Source: Apiospora phragmitis (taxonomy: Eukaryota; Ascomycota; Sordariomycetes; Amphisphaeriales; Apiosporaceae). Taken from it: DNA of 64,000 nt. Under the pieces are notes generated by a model. The model saw only the letters and a program-made list of their open reading frames with translations. It did not search any database and was not told the DNA's origin. Made by a program: the position numbers and the translations under genes. Of this stretch, positions 23,582 through 34,684 are shown piece after piece (position 1 is the first letter of the stretch; every line of letters begins with the position of its first letter). The stretch covers positions 1,798,001 through 1,862,000 of the forward strand of contig JAQQWL010000007.1 in the NCBI GenBank assembly GCA_038363925.1. The letters are read 5' to 3'.

Positions 23582-25388
23582 ATGCTTCTCCTCGCCCTCT
23601 TCTTCTACTCTCTCCTGCTGTGGCCGGCGGCGGTCCTAGCTGGCTTTGGCTGGTCAGATGATGGAGCGAACTACGTGATCGATAGTGGTGCAGACCTGGT
23701 CATCAAGGTCAGCAAGTGTTGCGGAGACATTGTCTCGATGCGGTTCAAGGGTGTCGAGTGTAATTAACAGAGTCCTCCATTTGGGAGGCGAACGAGGCAC
23801 ACCCCGACCCATGGTACGAGGTCAACATCATACTAACTTGCTCTAGACCAAGGATATGGCGGCAAGAACACGCAGGTCGAAATCGGGCTCGGCCCGAGCA
23901 CAGTGACGATCGAGCAGATGAACCCCGTCATCAAGGTCAGCGTGACGCACGGCACGCTGAAGCACTACCTGGTCTTCCGCTACAAGAACAACAACGTCTA
24001 CATCTTCACCAACAAGAAGGACGCCTCCGTCACCGTCTCGCGCTACATCGTCCGCTTTCCCGCCAACATCTTCCCGCACTCGCCCGATAACGCCGACTAC
24101 TACGACGACGGGAGCGAATGGATCGAGGCCTCGGACGTCATGAAGGACTCCCGCGGCTTCACGGAAAGCAAGCATTACGCGGGCAACACCTATGGCCGGA
24201 CTATCGACTGTAAGTAGTGGCTATGTTCAAGGCACAGTAGTTGTGGATTTGTACTACTGAGTAAGTAACTAACCTCGACACCACAAAACAGACGACTACG
24301 TAGGCAGGTCCAACGGCAACGCAGGCATGTGGATGGTCCGCAGCAACCACGAGAAGGCCTCGGGCGGCCCCTTCTTCCGCTCGCTCGTCCGCCGCGGCAG
24401 CTTCACCGGCGAGGACCTCTACGAGATCTACCACTACAACATGGGCCACACGGACCCGGAGCGCTTCGGCCTGCAGGGCCCCACAGTGCTCGCCTTCACC
24501 AACGGCGAGCCGCCGAGCGCCAACCTGTTCGCCCGCCGCGCGGACTGGGGCTGGTTCGACGGCCTGGGCATCGAGGGCTGGGTGCCGCAGTCGGGCCGCG
24601 GCCGCGTCTCCGGCATCGGCCTCGCCAACATGAAGGCCGGCCACGCCTACGTGGTGGGGCTGTCCAACGCCGACGCGCAGTACTGGAGCACCGCGGCCGG
24701 CGGCAGCGGCGCGTGGAGCATCACGGGCGTGCTCCCGGGCACGTACACGCTCACCGTCTACAAGTCGGAGCTCGAGGTGCACACGAGCTCCGTCACGGTC
24801 GAGGCGGGTAAAGGAGCCGCCGTCCACACCATCACCTGCGCGGACCCGGCCGACGTGCCCGCGCTCTGGCGCATCGGCGAGTGGGACGGCACGCCCAAGG
24901 GGTTCCTGAACTTCGCCGACACGCCCATAAAGCCGACGTACATGCACCCGGCCGACGCGCGGCTGGCGCCCTGGGACCCGTCCAACTACATCGTGGGCAC
25001 GTCGACGGCCTCGATCTTCCCGGGTTACATGTGGGTCGACGTCAACAACGACCACGTCATCTACTTCCGGCTCACGGCGGAGCAGCTGGCGTCGGGCCAC
25101 CGGCTGCGCATCGGCATCACCGAGGCCTACATCGGGGGCCGCCCGCGCGTCCGCGTCAACGGCTGGACGAGCCCGATCCCGCCCGCGACAAATCAGGGCG
25201 GCACGCGCAGCCTCACGGTCGGCACGTACCGCGGCAACAACGCGATGCTGACGTACGACGTGCCCGTCAGCGCGTGGGTACAGAGTGCCTCGGAGTGGCA
25301 GGTGCTGACTATCAGTATCGTGTCGGGGAGCCAGGGGAGTGGCTTCTTGAGCGCGGGTGTCAGTTTCGACTGTCTTGATTTGGTATGA
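23582..25388 (+). CDS. Secreted rhamnogalacturonan endolyase, PL4 family, 3 exons
   Basis: Cleaves the alpha-1,4 rhamnose-galacturonate bond of pectin rhamnogalacturonan I by beta-elimination; secreted. Exons 23582-23759, 23847-24209 and 24292-25388 give 545 aa in phase. Intron 1 contains a perfect TACTAAC branch point. The signal peptide MLLLALFFYSLLLWPAAVLA is followed by GFGWSDDGANYVIDSGADL, a typical mature start. The catalytic beta-sandwich spans about residues 20-275 (VEYQGYGGKNTQVEIGLG; MWMVRSNHEKASGGPFFRSL). A small FnIII-like domain follows (ITGVLPGTYTLTVYK, about 365), then the C-terminal carbohydrate-binding-like domain (WRIGEWDGTPKGFLN; GYMWVDVNNDHVIYFRL; RVRVNGWTSPIP). Coding DNA is strongly GC-rich at third positions. 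It faces the GH5 gene, another wall-degrading enzyme. Confidence 0.93.
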
Positions 25389-25741
25389 TAGAGAAGGGAG
25401 AATTAATATCTAGTAGATGCATAGATAGAGGGGAAGAAGAGGTGCAAGTGAATGAACTAAACAAAATAATATAATAACCCCTCGTTATCAACTTCCTTCT
25501 AAGTTAACCCTCGTTGGCCGGAATTAGTTTAAGAATGCAGCATCTTATGAAACGAACGCATGCTCACGGCGGAGTACCACTGGTGTATGAACAATTGCGG
25601 TCATTAACTAAGTAATTCATTCAGGGGTATACTGATATTTCGCCATGCAAAAATGAAACACACCAAAAATCTTTTTCTTTTCCCCTTTCCTACTTATTTA
25701 TCATGCCTATTTTGTTTTATCTTCAATTTTATCTTCATCCT
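25389..25741. other. AT-rich spacer between convergent CAZyme genes
   Basis: Shared 3' region of the PL4 and GH5 genes, clearly richer in A/T than the flanking coding DNA. No gene seen. Confidence 0.4.
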
Positions 25742-26858
25742 TTAGAGTCCTCTTTCCTCTAGCAGAAACGCGAAGGGGGACGGCTTGGTAATGACGCCCG
25801 CGTTGATGAGGTCGACGTAGCTCCAGTAGTCCCGCTGGATGCCATCGCCGTCGACTTTGTCGACAGAGTAGGAGGCGGCGTTCCAGAAGGAGCCGCCGCT
25901 GGCGTCGCGCTGCCAGGCGAAGCGCTGGGTGTCGAAGTTGGTCTTGCGCTCGGCCACGGCGAGCGAGTTGTTGTTGGCGGCCTGCAGGGGCCCACTCGCC
26001 GATGAAGGTCGGGAACTTCTTGTCCGCCGCCACGACGCGCGACTGGCTGCAGATCTTGGGCACCAGGTAGTTGGCGAAGGCGTCGGGCACGGCGAAGTAG
26101 TAGACGTGCACGTCCAGGACCAGGTTGGCCGTCGGCTCAAACTGGGGCGCCCAGAAGGCCGCGCTCTGGAAGCTGTCCTGAGCATGACGGGGATGCGCCG
26201 GTCGACCGCCTCCACCTTGGCCAGCACCCCCTTCATGTACTTGACGATCCAGTCGGCGGAGCTCTGGGACAGGCCCGCGGGCAAGGCGAACTTGTCGAGG
26301 TTGTCGGCGGCCTCGTTGATGGGCGCGATGGTGAAGGCGTTGAGGTGGCCGCTGTCCTTGATGAAGGCGAGGACGGCGTCGACGGCGGCGTAGCTGTAGT
26401 CGAGGTTGGTCTGATTGTTGAACCAGGCCATGTGGCCGAAGGTCTCGCCGATGTCGAGGCCGTTGACGCCGCCGGGCAGCGAGTGCAGGTCGCTGACGAC
26501 GTGCATGCCGTACTTCTCGATGGCATAGTTGGCGACGGTGCGCAGGAACCGCGTCTGGTTGCCGCGGTGGTACTGCGAGCCGGGCACGTCGGTCCAGGCG
26601 GCGTAGGTGGTGGGCACGCGCAGGACGTTGACGCCGACGCTGGCCAGCGCGTCGATGGCGCTGGTGTTGAGGAAGGAGGCGTAGCGGGCCTGAAGACGGC
26701 GCCGCACCGTTCGCCGGAGGACCCGGAGGAGCGGGCGAGGGGGCCCCCCGAGCTGGTGGCGGCGGCGACGGCTGCGATGGAGGGGACGAAGGCGGTGGTG
26801 GTGCGGCAGAAGCTGCGCCTGCTAGCAGGCCAGAGTATAATAGGGTGGATAGACGCAT
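25742..26858 (-). pseudogene. GH5-type exo-beta-1,3-glucanase, frame-broken
   Basis: Resembles secreted fungal GH5 glucan 1,3-beta-glucosidases. Motifs in order: ARYASFLNTSAIDALASVGV, NVLRVPTTYAAW, YGMHVVSDLHSLPGGVNG, APINEAAD (acid/base Glu, normally N-E-P), then in the next frame QDSFQSAAFWAPQF, LDVHVYYFAV and KFPTFIGEWAP (nucleophile Glu), then back in the first frame LQAANNNSLAVAERK to the end. The middle block (about 26,180 to 25,990) is displaced by one missing base at about 26,180 and restored by one extra C at about 25,990, so the nucleophile is out of frame. A signal-like start MRLSTLLYSGLLAGAASAA (26858) followed by a Pro-rich run lies in yet another relation, and the usual G-V-N-L-G-G-W-L segment is absent. 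It could be a real pseudogene or an intact gene with base-call errors; the missing N-terminal block favours decay. Confidence 0.7.
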
Positions 26859-28142
26859 CTTGACTGGTTATACGATATCTGGAAGGGTAAGTATCCAAGG
26901 CAGGCGTAGCTGCTGCCCGAAAGGGAAGTGCACCTGGACTTATACATAATATAAGTACACATGCTGCCTCCACCGCACACAACACTTTAATCTCGAGCAG
27001 CCCGGCTTGTCGACAGCGCCTCTTCCACTAACATTTTGGTTCCCGGGCCCGACCGGTCTTACCACGTGTCTAACATACATAAGGGATATTTTCATCATGC
27101 TTTAGTGAGACCTGAAGCCCCTCTGCCCCTTTGTCAGTGCTAGCGACTTTTAGCCTGTCCCCATCCCCGAGACGATATTTCCAATGAGCAACAGGCGCGC
27201 CGTACTGGACGAGGGATCCACAAAGCACACTATAGACGCGACGGTCTGCAGCGTCAGTTTCAGAAGAGTAGAGGATTGGTAGACTGCTCGCTGGTCTCGA
27301 TGGGGGTAGCCCTGGTAAGACCGAGCCTCACTTCTAGCTCTCTTCCTCGACTTCTTCTAAAGTCGGCGCCGGCCCTGCAGCCCCCCGCAAGCCAGGAAGC
27401 AACGACATCCCTCAGGATAAGCGGCAATGGCCGACGAAGAAGAAGAGATTGGATCAGTCGATTTTGAATAACATTACGAAATGATGAAAGACAAACGAAA
27501 AAAAAAACTAGCAAGTTGGTCGAGTCACATCGTGACTGCTGGCAATGGGCTTACATGCAAAGTATGTAGGCGGCGGCTCTAACGTATGAGGACGGAGCAA
27601 AGAGATGGAGGACGTTGGGAGATGATCGCGCTAAAGGGGGTCCATTGAGCTCCCGGCGCGTATCGATCTACTGCCTACAGGACAGAACAATACAGGGGGG
27701 CGCTCACTGCTAAGGCTGGATTAGGCCAACCTTGCGATGAAACCTCGGAAAGTCCCCCTCTTTCTTAATGCAATGTAATCATGGCACGAAGAAATGAGGA
27801 AGAGTTATTAATGGATTCATTGACAGTATCTGCTGCTAAATGTATGCGGGTTATCTCAAATTGGGCACCAAGTGAGGGAGAGCAATGGAGAGCAATATTC
27901 TGTACAGCGAGTCGGCAAAAGCCCGGCGCTGGAGAAAGAAATAGACAAGGGTAGTACTTGGGTAGAGGAGCCCGAGCCGAGTGGTGTTGTTCTATTTGCA
28001 GGTGCCCGGAAGATGGAACCGAGATCGATCTTGCTGCTAACCTAGCAGCAATCCATCCGTTTCCATCGCATCGTTCGCTATCATTGGCTAATTGATTGAT
28101 CATGTCTTGCTTCATTGATGGCTGCTGCCGACACTCATAGTC
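26859..28142. other. Intergenic, about 1.3 kb
   Basis: 5' flanks of the divergent GH5 and exonuclease genes. Short frames only; no gene supported. Confidence 0.4.
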
Positions 28143-30172
28143 ATGTCGTCAAGCCAATCGCAAGGGCCCGCGGGCGGGCCAAATCCAACATCACCAGTAA
28201 CTCCAGCCACTCCAGCACACCAGAAGACTCCAGGACAGAGACTTGCCTGGCCCTTGTCCTATCGCTTGAAGACCCCCATCCCCAAGGCCGCCCCCAGTAA
28301 CAACAATGGGTCGCCGCAACAGCAGCGCCAGCGCCAATGGTGGCACTATTATCGCTACAGCAATACCCAAGGCCACAATCCCGCCCTAATCTATTGCAAG
28401 ACCAAGGAGCAATCTCAGGAGGCGGCCGAGCTCTTTATGGGCTCGCCTGTCGTCGGCTTTGATATGGAGTGGCCTGGGACGCCCACAAGCGCACCGGGCT
28501 CAAGAACAAAGTAGCTTTGATCCAGCTGGCCAGCGAAGGCCGGATCGCCCTCTTTCATATCGCCCTGCATCAGGGAGACACCGTAGACGATCTCATTGCC
28601 CCTGCTTTACGGGCCATCCTGGAGTCGCCCGCCATCTCCAAAGTTGGCGTAGGCGTCATGAACGCCGACTTTGCAAGGCTTATGCAGTTCTTCAGGCTCG
28701 AGCCCAAAGGAGCATTCGAGCTGAGCCACCTCCACAACTTGGTACACTATGGCGATGAGGAATATGATATGATCACTACCAAACTAGTCGGACTGGCAAG
28801 CAAGTAGAAGAACACCTAGGGCTTCCCCTCTGGAAGGGCAGTACGAGGACCAGTGACTGGAGTAAACCCTTGAACCGGGACCAGCTTACCTACGCGGCCG
28901 ATGACGCCTACGCCGGCTTCATGCTCTACCACTGTATGAACGCTAAGCGCTTGGCCATGGCCATCGTGCCGACCCTCCCAGTACATGCGGAGCGATACCC
29001 GGGCGGCATAATGAATGGCGCCCGGAGCGTTTGGTTACGACCAGAACAGCCAGGTGCTGGCATTTACACGGCAGCAGACTTCTTTCGTAAAGCCAAAGGA
29101 ATAGCCATTGAGAAGCGAGACGAAAACGCTGGCACATCTCATAAAAACGCAGCGGACCGCGGCGAGAAGCGGAAGGATATCGAGGGTGGTGATGCTCAAA
29201 CCGTGACGAAGCAGAGTAGCCAGAAGGTGCCAAAGTTGAAAGGGCCAGCTCTCGATGATGTTCTCGATAATGCAAAAACAGAACTACACGAACTCCTCAA
29301 GGCGCAGCGGACACGAAGTGCCCAAGCAGACAAGGTCCCTGCCTACTGCGTGGCAACTAATGCCGAGCTCGAAGCACTAGCTGCCCGGCGTCCAACAACA
29401 AAACAGCAATTGCTCCGTATTCGAGGGATGGGACCCCGGAAGGTGGAGAAATACGGAGATGCCTGGCTGGGCATCATCAGAACGTTTGTGAAGGAAAGGA
29501 AAGTGCCATTGGCCGAACAGAAACAACCTGTGACGCCGAAGGCCAACGTCAAGCGCGTAGGCCAGAGTCTGGAGTTCAAGGGCTCACCGCCAACGCCGCA
29601 TATGAATACGGGGTTTTCGTTTTCAATGGCGGATGCAAGTATCACTGCCGACGAAAACAAGCAAACTCGGGAAGAATCGTCCTCCGATGAGTCGGCGTTT
29701 GGCTCCCCCATCCCGTCACCTTCGAAAGAGAATGTCGAGCGCAGACGATACGACGTTCTTCCACGTCAGAGCAATCCAGTTGGGCATACTCCAGGGCGAC
29801 CTCCCCTTGGCAAGATAAGGGAAAAGGGTAATGAGGCAGCTCCAGTGGCACCATCCTCGACTCCTTCAAGGGCGCCTCCAAATATGACTCCCTCTCTGTC
29901 GAAAAATGCTATGATATTCGAGAAGAAACTGACGGCCCTCAGCCGCATGGTGGTCTCGAAGCTCCCGCCGGAGCAGCGCTCTCCAGGCGGCCCCGCCGCT
30001 CATTTCAGAAGCTACCATTAGGCAACTCGCCCTAAACCCGCCCACCACGGCGCAGGAACTGCTGCATATCCACGGCATAGCGCCCTTTGTGCGAGCGTGT
30101 GCGAATGCCGAAATCGACCTCATGGGCAATATATCCAAATGGAAACCTGCTGTAGAGGCTTCACGTACTTGA
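28143..30172 (+). CDS. WRN-type 3'-5' exonuclease with HRDC domain (three frame breaks)
   Basis: DEDDy exonuclease resembling the WRN nuclease module and similar fungal proteins, probably acting on DNA or RNA ends in the nucleus. Exo I is VVGFDMEW (Asp, Glu), Exo II is VGVMNADFARL (Asp) and Exo III is YAADDAYAG (Tyr, Asp). An HRDC domain follows at about 29,300-29,480 (ELEALAARRPTTKQQLLRI, then GMGPRKVEKYG). The C-terminal piece ISEATIRQLALNPPTTAQEL ends at a stop at 30170-30172. The frame breaks at about 28,473 (missing base between Trp-Glu and WDAHKRTG), about 28,800 (missing base, LVGLAS to VEEHLGLPLW) and about 29,980-30,000 (extra base). All catalytic residues survive across the frames, and no stop lies inside a continuous homologous frame. 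That pattern fits sequence errors, but decay is possible. Confidence 0.75.
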
Positions 30173-30489
30173 GAAATGAACTTGGCTTTGGCTTTCAAAA
30201 CCCAAAGAGCTGTGAGCTTATGAAATGGTATCTATGGCGCGCTGCTAGCGTCTGAGCTATGTGCCCTGCGTTTTGCTTGCTGGTAAATTCTTCATGGCTC
30301 AGATTTCCTGCTTTTGGTCGCGCAATGTGAGGAGTCGAATGCTTAAGGACGCAAGAAAATTGGTCGCACAGATTCTTCATTGCATGTAGTATCCATCTTG
30401 CCGCGATTGTCCGTTATGCCAAGTAACGCCTGATCCCATACTTGCGTTCTTTCTACCTGGTGGAGAGGGGTATATATGTTGTCGGCGTA

Positions 30490-30490
30490 C

Positions 30491-30521
<31 letters not shown>
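30490..30521. repeat. Trinucleotide microsatellite (CTA)n
   Basis: About ten copies of CTA in a row. Confidence 0.95.
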
Positions 30522-30859
30522 GAGAGGTCGTATACCTAAACCATCTGCGAGATCTGAGCCGGCTCGTTTAAACATCAGAATAAAGTACACGAACGAGTCG
30601 GCTTGTATCTCTACATTACTCGGGAATTGAGAGAATCGAAGACGGGGCGAGTGAGAGAGGCGGCCTTTGCAGTACGCATAGAAGAATATGGCCGAGACGA
30701 TATCATCAAGCATCTGCTAACCCTAATTTGGTGCTGGCGAGCGGGACGCGCTTTTACCACATCGCTTCCAAGCTGAATACGACTGCAATCCACGCCCCGT
30801 TGCAGCTCGAACCTGGCAGAACCAGGCCAGCAACGAATGGCCCTTTGCTCAGTGCTTGC

Positions 30860-30879
30860 TGTGTGTGTGTGTGTGTGTG
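30860..30879. repeat. Dinucleotide microsatellite (GT)n
   Basis: About ten GT units. Confidence 0.95.
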
Positions 30880-31701
30880 CGGTGAGGGATAACAAGCATG
30901 ACACCTGACCTAACTGAAGAGAGGTGGTCTTTCAGATATCGCTGTGAGTCGTACATGGCTGGCACCATCTACACACACAGACAGGATATGGTGTGCTCTC
31001 AGGGCTTGCGGTCGTGGACCAGAGCCGGGGGCTTACACACATCTGAGGTTTGGGAGCTGGGCAACGATAAACAAGAGCTTGTAGTTTTCAAGGATGGCGG
31101 GAGTTACTCCCTTGGATTAGAATGCACATTCTCGCTATACTAATGAATGTCTAGGACTCGTCATTTCTAGGATTATTCCAACGATTTGTTTATCTGTACG
31201 AATCTAAAATAGTAACCAACTTCAATCTGAAAAACCTTAGGTATGTGCATTTTATTTTATTGAGGAGCGTAAAGTAACTTCAGCTAGCCTACATGTAGCT
31301 GTCCCATTACTAGTCAGGTATCCTATGCCAGTCGGCAGTATGATAATAAGTCATCCCGTCCTCACCTCTTCTCTCCCATAAAGCAAAGTCACATAAACAG
31401 ACAATTTTCGGGCTTCTTCTACTAGTACTATATAGCATAAGCAATTTAGGTGGCAAGGGTTTAAAAGTCTATTTGATTTCCTCTTCAATCATGACCAGAG
31501 ATGTATGTGTCTGTCAAGTCTATAATATCAATGCCCAATTCCGCTAACTCCACGAGAAGTCCCCATCTTCTCGTCATGGACACACGAACCCTGGGTACTC
31601 TGGATTCCGCTGTAGTGTAGTATTAACACAGTAAACAAAAGAAAAGAGCGGGATGCAGTATCCTAGGAATACAAAGGTCATATCGCTGGAGGTCGGCCCG
31701 C

Positions 31702-33312
31702 CTAGTTATCGGACTTCTTCGCCTCTACCTTCTTCTCGACCTGGGCGTCACCCTCAGCTTGCAGGGCTTCGCTAACTTGGGACTTTTCTGCACCAGCCTG
31801 ATCGGCCGATGCTTGCCGCTCCTCCTTCTCATCAATATCCTCCACGTCTCTAGGTGTCGCCAGACCAGTCTCCTGGTTCTCCTGGTTCTGCTCGTTCTCC
31901 TCATCGATAAGCTCTTGCTGCTCCTTGAGAACCTCAAGACGCTGGCGGTTTGTGGCAGCACCCTCGGCGTTGTGCACCTCGAGCTCGATTTCATGGAACA
32001 GCTCTTCGGGGATAGAGGACAGCACACCGGTGAGGGCCTCAATCTGGGTATCGAAACCGCTAGCCTGCGGGCTCTGACCGTAGTGGTAGGCATTGCTGAG
32101 GACCAGGAGCGTAGACGGAACGCCATGCTTCAGGCGCAGGTCAAGCCACGACTGCAAGTCCTCTCTTAACCGCACGGGGGAAACACCATGTGTCTTGATG
32201 CCTCGGCTGGCGCAGGCCATCTGGAGCTCTGCAACATTCAGGCTGTCAACGCCCTCAAAGCTGATGGCCTTGTCGTCTCGCTTGATTTGTCTCATGCGGT
32301 GGCGAATTTGGTAACGCAGCATCATGTCAGTACCGAACGTGTTCAAGTTCATGTAGCGGCACATGGACACCAGCTGCGGCCTCGAGAGGTTGTCAAGGGT
32401 CAGATCGTCCCTGAAAACCTTGCAGACCTTGATGACATCCTCGGCGGTTGGTTGTTCACCAGTCGCGCGCAGCTTTCGGAAAAAGGTGCCAAACTCCTCC
32501 TTGGCGGCGGTAGCGGCGGTCAGAGGCAGGCCTGTCTCCTTGAGGGTAGTACGCAAGAAAGAGCTGACCTCCTTCCGCGTTGCCCGCAGAGTCGCAGCCT
32601 TCTTGTCTTTGGTAGTCTGGCCCTCGTATGTGCTAGGAAGCAGGTTGGGGAAGAGCTTCAGAGCGATGGGAAGGAGAGCCTCGGCGAAAGGCACGATGAT
32701 GAATACTGAGAAGGGGACTAGACGTCCCAGGTCCTGGACGGTTCGCTGAAGCTGGCGGTTTTCTCTCCGGGTAAGTTCGTAACCGCTAGACATCTTCAAG
32801 GCCAACCTTGAGCTGATTCTGACTTCGGTCGCTAGTAGCTTCGTACCATCCCAGTAGTGTTGAATCTCGTGTCTGATCTTCTGGCCCAGGGTCAGCTTCT
32901 TGCCCATCTTCTCTTCCTTCTCCTTGGCTTCGATCTCCTTCTTCGCAGCAAGCTCCGTCAGCGTTTTGGCCTCAGCAGAAGGCTCGCCATGGGTAGGCGC
33001 TGTGATGGCATCACCCTTCTTGGTTTCTGTGGTTGATGTCGTGGCTGATTTGAATCCGTCCTTGGGGAGCGGCTTCTTAGCCTTCTCCACATTGAATCCA
33101 GGGGGCGGCGCGCCGGGAGGTCCTGCGGTATGTCGGTCGGTGGAAACATGGCGAGCGGGAATCAGGAGTGCAAGCGCATATGTGTTTGCGGGCGAATTGC
33201 GCGAGTAGCGTCCAAGGTGAGATGCCAAGCCGACACCAGGTCGTATAGCTGTGCGGCCGGCGAAGGCATTTCGGGCCACTGCCCGGCGGGCGACGTGGGA
33301 TGATGCGCTCAT
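31702..33312 (-). CDS. mdm38: LETM1/Mdm38-family mitochondrial inner-membrane protein, single exon
   Basis: Mitochondrial inner-membrane protein of the LETM1 family, involved in K+/H+ balance and in membrane association of mitochondrial ribosomes. Uninterrupted 536-aa frame. The N-terminus is basic and hydroxylated without acidic residues (MSASSHVARRAVARNAFAGR), a good mitochondrial presequence. A charged linker is followed by LGQKIRHEIQHYWDGTKLLA, a hallmark of the family, then ELTRRENRQLQRTVQDLGRL and one transmembrane helix with the conserved prolines (VPFSVFIIVPFAEALLPIAL). The LETM1 ribosome-binding-like domain follows: SRPQLVSMCRYMNLNTFGTD, YQIRHRMRQIKRDDKAI, and ACASRGIKTHGVSPVRLRED. 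The C-terminus is an acidic coiled coil. Length is usual for the family. Confidence 0.95.
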   Translation of the reverse strand: MSASSHVARRAVARNAFAGRTAIRPGVGLASHLGRYSRNSPANTYALALLIPARHVSTDRHTAGPPGAPPPGFNVEKAKKPLPKDGFKSATTSTTETKKGDAITAPTHGEPSAEAKTLTELAAKKEIEAKEKEEKMGKKLTLGQKIRHEIQHYWDGTKLLATEVRISSRLALKMSSGYELTRRENRQLQRTVQDLGRLVPFSVFIIVPFAEALLPIALKLFPNLLPSTYEGQTTKDKKAATLRATRKEVSSFLRTTLKETGLPLTAATAAKEEFGTFFRKLRATGEQPTAEDVIKVCKVFRDDLTLDNLSRPQLVSMCRYMNLNTFGTDMMLRYQIRHRMRQIKRDDKAISFEGVDSLNVAELQMACASRGIKTHGVSPVRLREDLQSWLDLRLKHGVPSTLLVLSNAYHYGQSPQASGFDTQIEALTGVLSSIPEELFHEIELEVHNAEGAATNRQRLEVLKEQQELIDEENEQNQENQETGLATPRDVEDIDEKEERQASADQAGAEKSQVSEALQAEGDAQVEKKVEAKKSDN

Positions 33313-34684
33313 AGTCGAGAGCGCGGTTGATGTGGTCTGGTTTCAAAAGGGAGGGACTGGACTACTCGTACTATGTTGGAGTTGAACGAACGATTGGATT
33401 GAATTCTGGGTGGTATTGGTAGTACAAAGTGAGTATGTGAAGTTGTGTCAGAACTGGGGGTATGGGAGGGTCGGAATTAAGATGTACTACTAATAGGAAT
33501 GGGAGAGAATCGAGAAGCTTGTTGAGTGAGGGTGATGGATAAAATGGGCGGGCATCTCTTGGCTCTCACACTGGGAGTTGAGGTACGCTCGGCTAATTCC
33601 ACCCGCAGGATGACAGGTAGCCAGCTAAGCCAGGTGCAGGTACCTTCTGTACTTGCGCTGTAGCGAATCGATACCTCCTCCTTTTAGGCCTCTTCAGTGT
33701 CTTCACGCCACTTCGAGCCTAGAATGCCCGAGTTTGAATGTACCTCCCAGGGTACCTACAGAAGGTAAGTCCGACTTGTCCGATCTCAGCCCGACGCCCG
33801 GATTATAGAAAGACCGAGCTTACTCCCCAGTCAGACTCCCGCCGTCTGCCCGTCATGTCTCAAAGATTCCATGTCATCGTAACCTAAAAATGGATCCTGG
33901 CGCCATTATATCTTCACCTACTGCACTTTTGACGGTAAGCTGCAACAAGTACCCAAACCTACAGCCACGTCAGCAGCACTGACAGGATGGGGCTTCCGAA
34001 GATCGCTCTGGAGTCTGGAATCTCAACAAGAGACAGCATAAGCGACCAAGTCGGCCGCTGGTTTGCATAGGTAAAGTACTTTGCATAACACTAGTCTCAT
34101 GTTTAACTCGCACCATTTTATCTGCCATCGTACCATTTTCTCTTGGTATTATAACTATCATCAACTATAGTCATAGCCAGCACCATACAGACACATACCT
34201 GGAGGATAGGCTGCGTGTTACGGTGGCAGCAGGAGACGACGTGCATTGATCATGCGAGGGGCGGACTCACAGCTGAACTAAGTTCGCTGTACCGCATACA
34301 TGCCCGTATAGGATGGATGGATGACTGCGTTGGCAAAGCACAATCGAACCCCATTTATTTGCCGCAGTATACATAATATAATGGACATAGAGTAAAACAT
34401 AGTAATTATCTGGAATCTGGGGCTATCTGTGAGTCTCCACTATGTGCCGACTTCATGGAGTGGAACATCGTCGACAAAGGCGTCGTCGATAGTATCCCCA
34501 CCAAACCAACGGTCAAATATTACCAGTACGCATTCGTAACACATAAATCGTAACTTCATTCATCATACAAACAACGCCAACGTAACGCCGCGAGTAAGTA
34601 ATGCAGACAATAAGAGATCCCGGCCGGCCAGTTAGCACCATTTCTTCCCTCCAGCCCCTGTAGGGAGCTTCTAAGCGTAGCCTG
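33313..34684. other. Intergenic, about 1.4 kb
   Basis: 5' flank of the LETM1 gene and 3' flank of the next minus-strand gene. Nothing recognisable. Confidence 0.4.

Larger units (their letters stand above)
30173..31701. other. Intergenic, about 1.5 kb, with microsatellites
   Basis: 3' flanks of two convergent genes. It contains a TAC/CTA trinucleotide run and a GT dinucleotide run (listed separately) and an AT-rich part from about 31.1 kb. An 81-codon frame at 30,898-31,143 has no recognisable features and is not called. Confidence 0.4.

Noticed and set aside
24201..25100. 299-codon frame antisense to the PL4 lyase
   Set aside because: Typical antisense shadow of GC-rich coding DNA; the sense strand encodes a complete enzyme.
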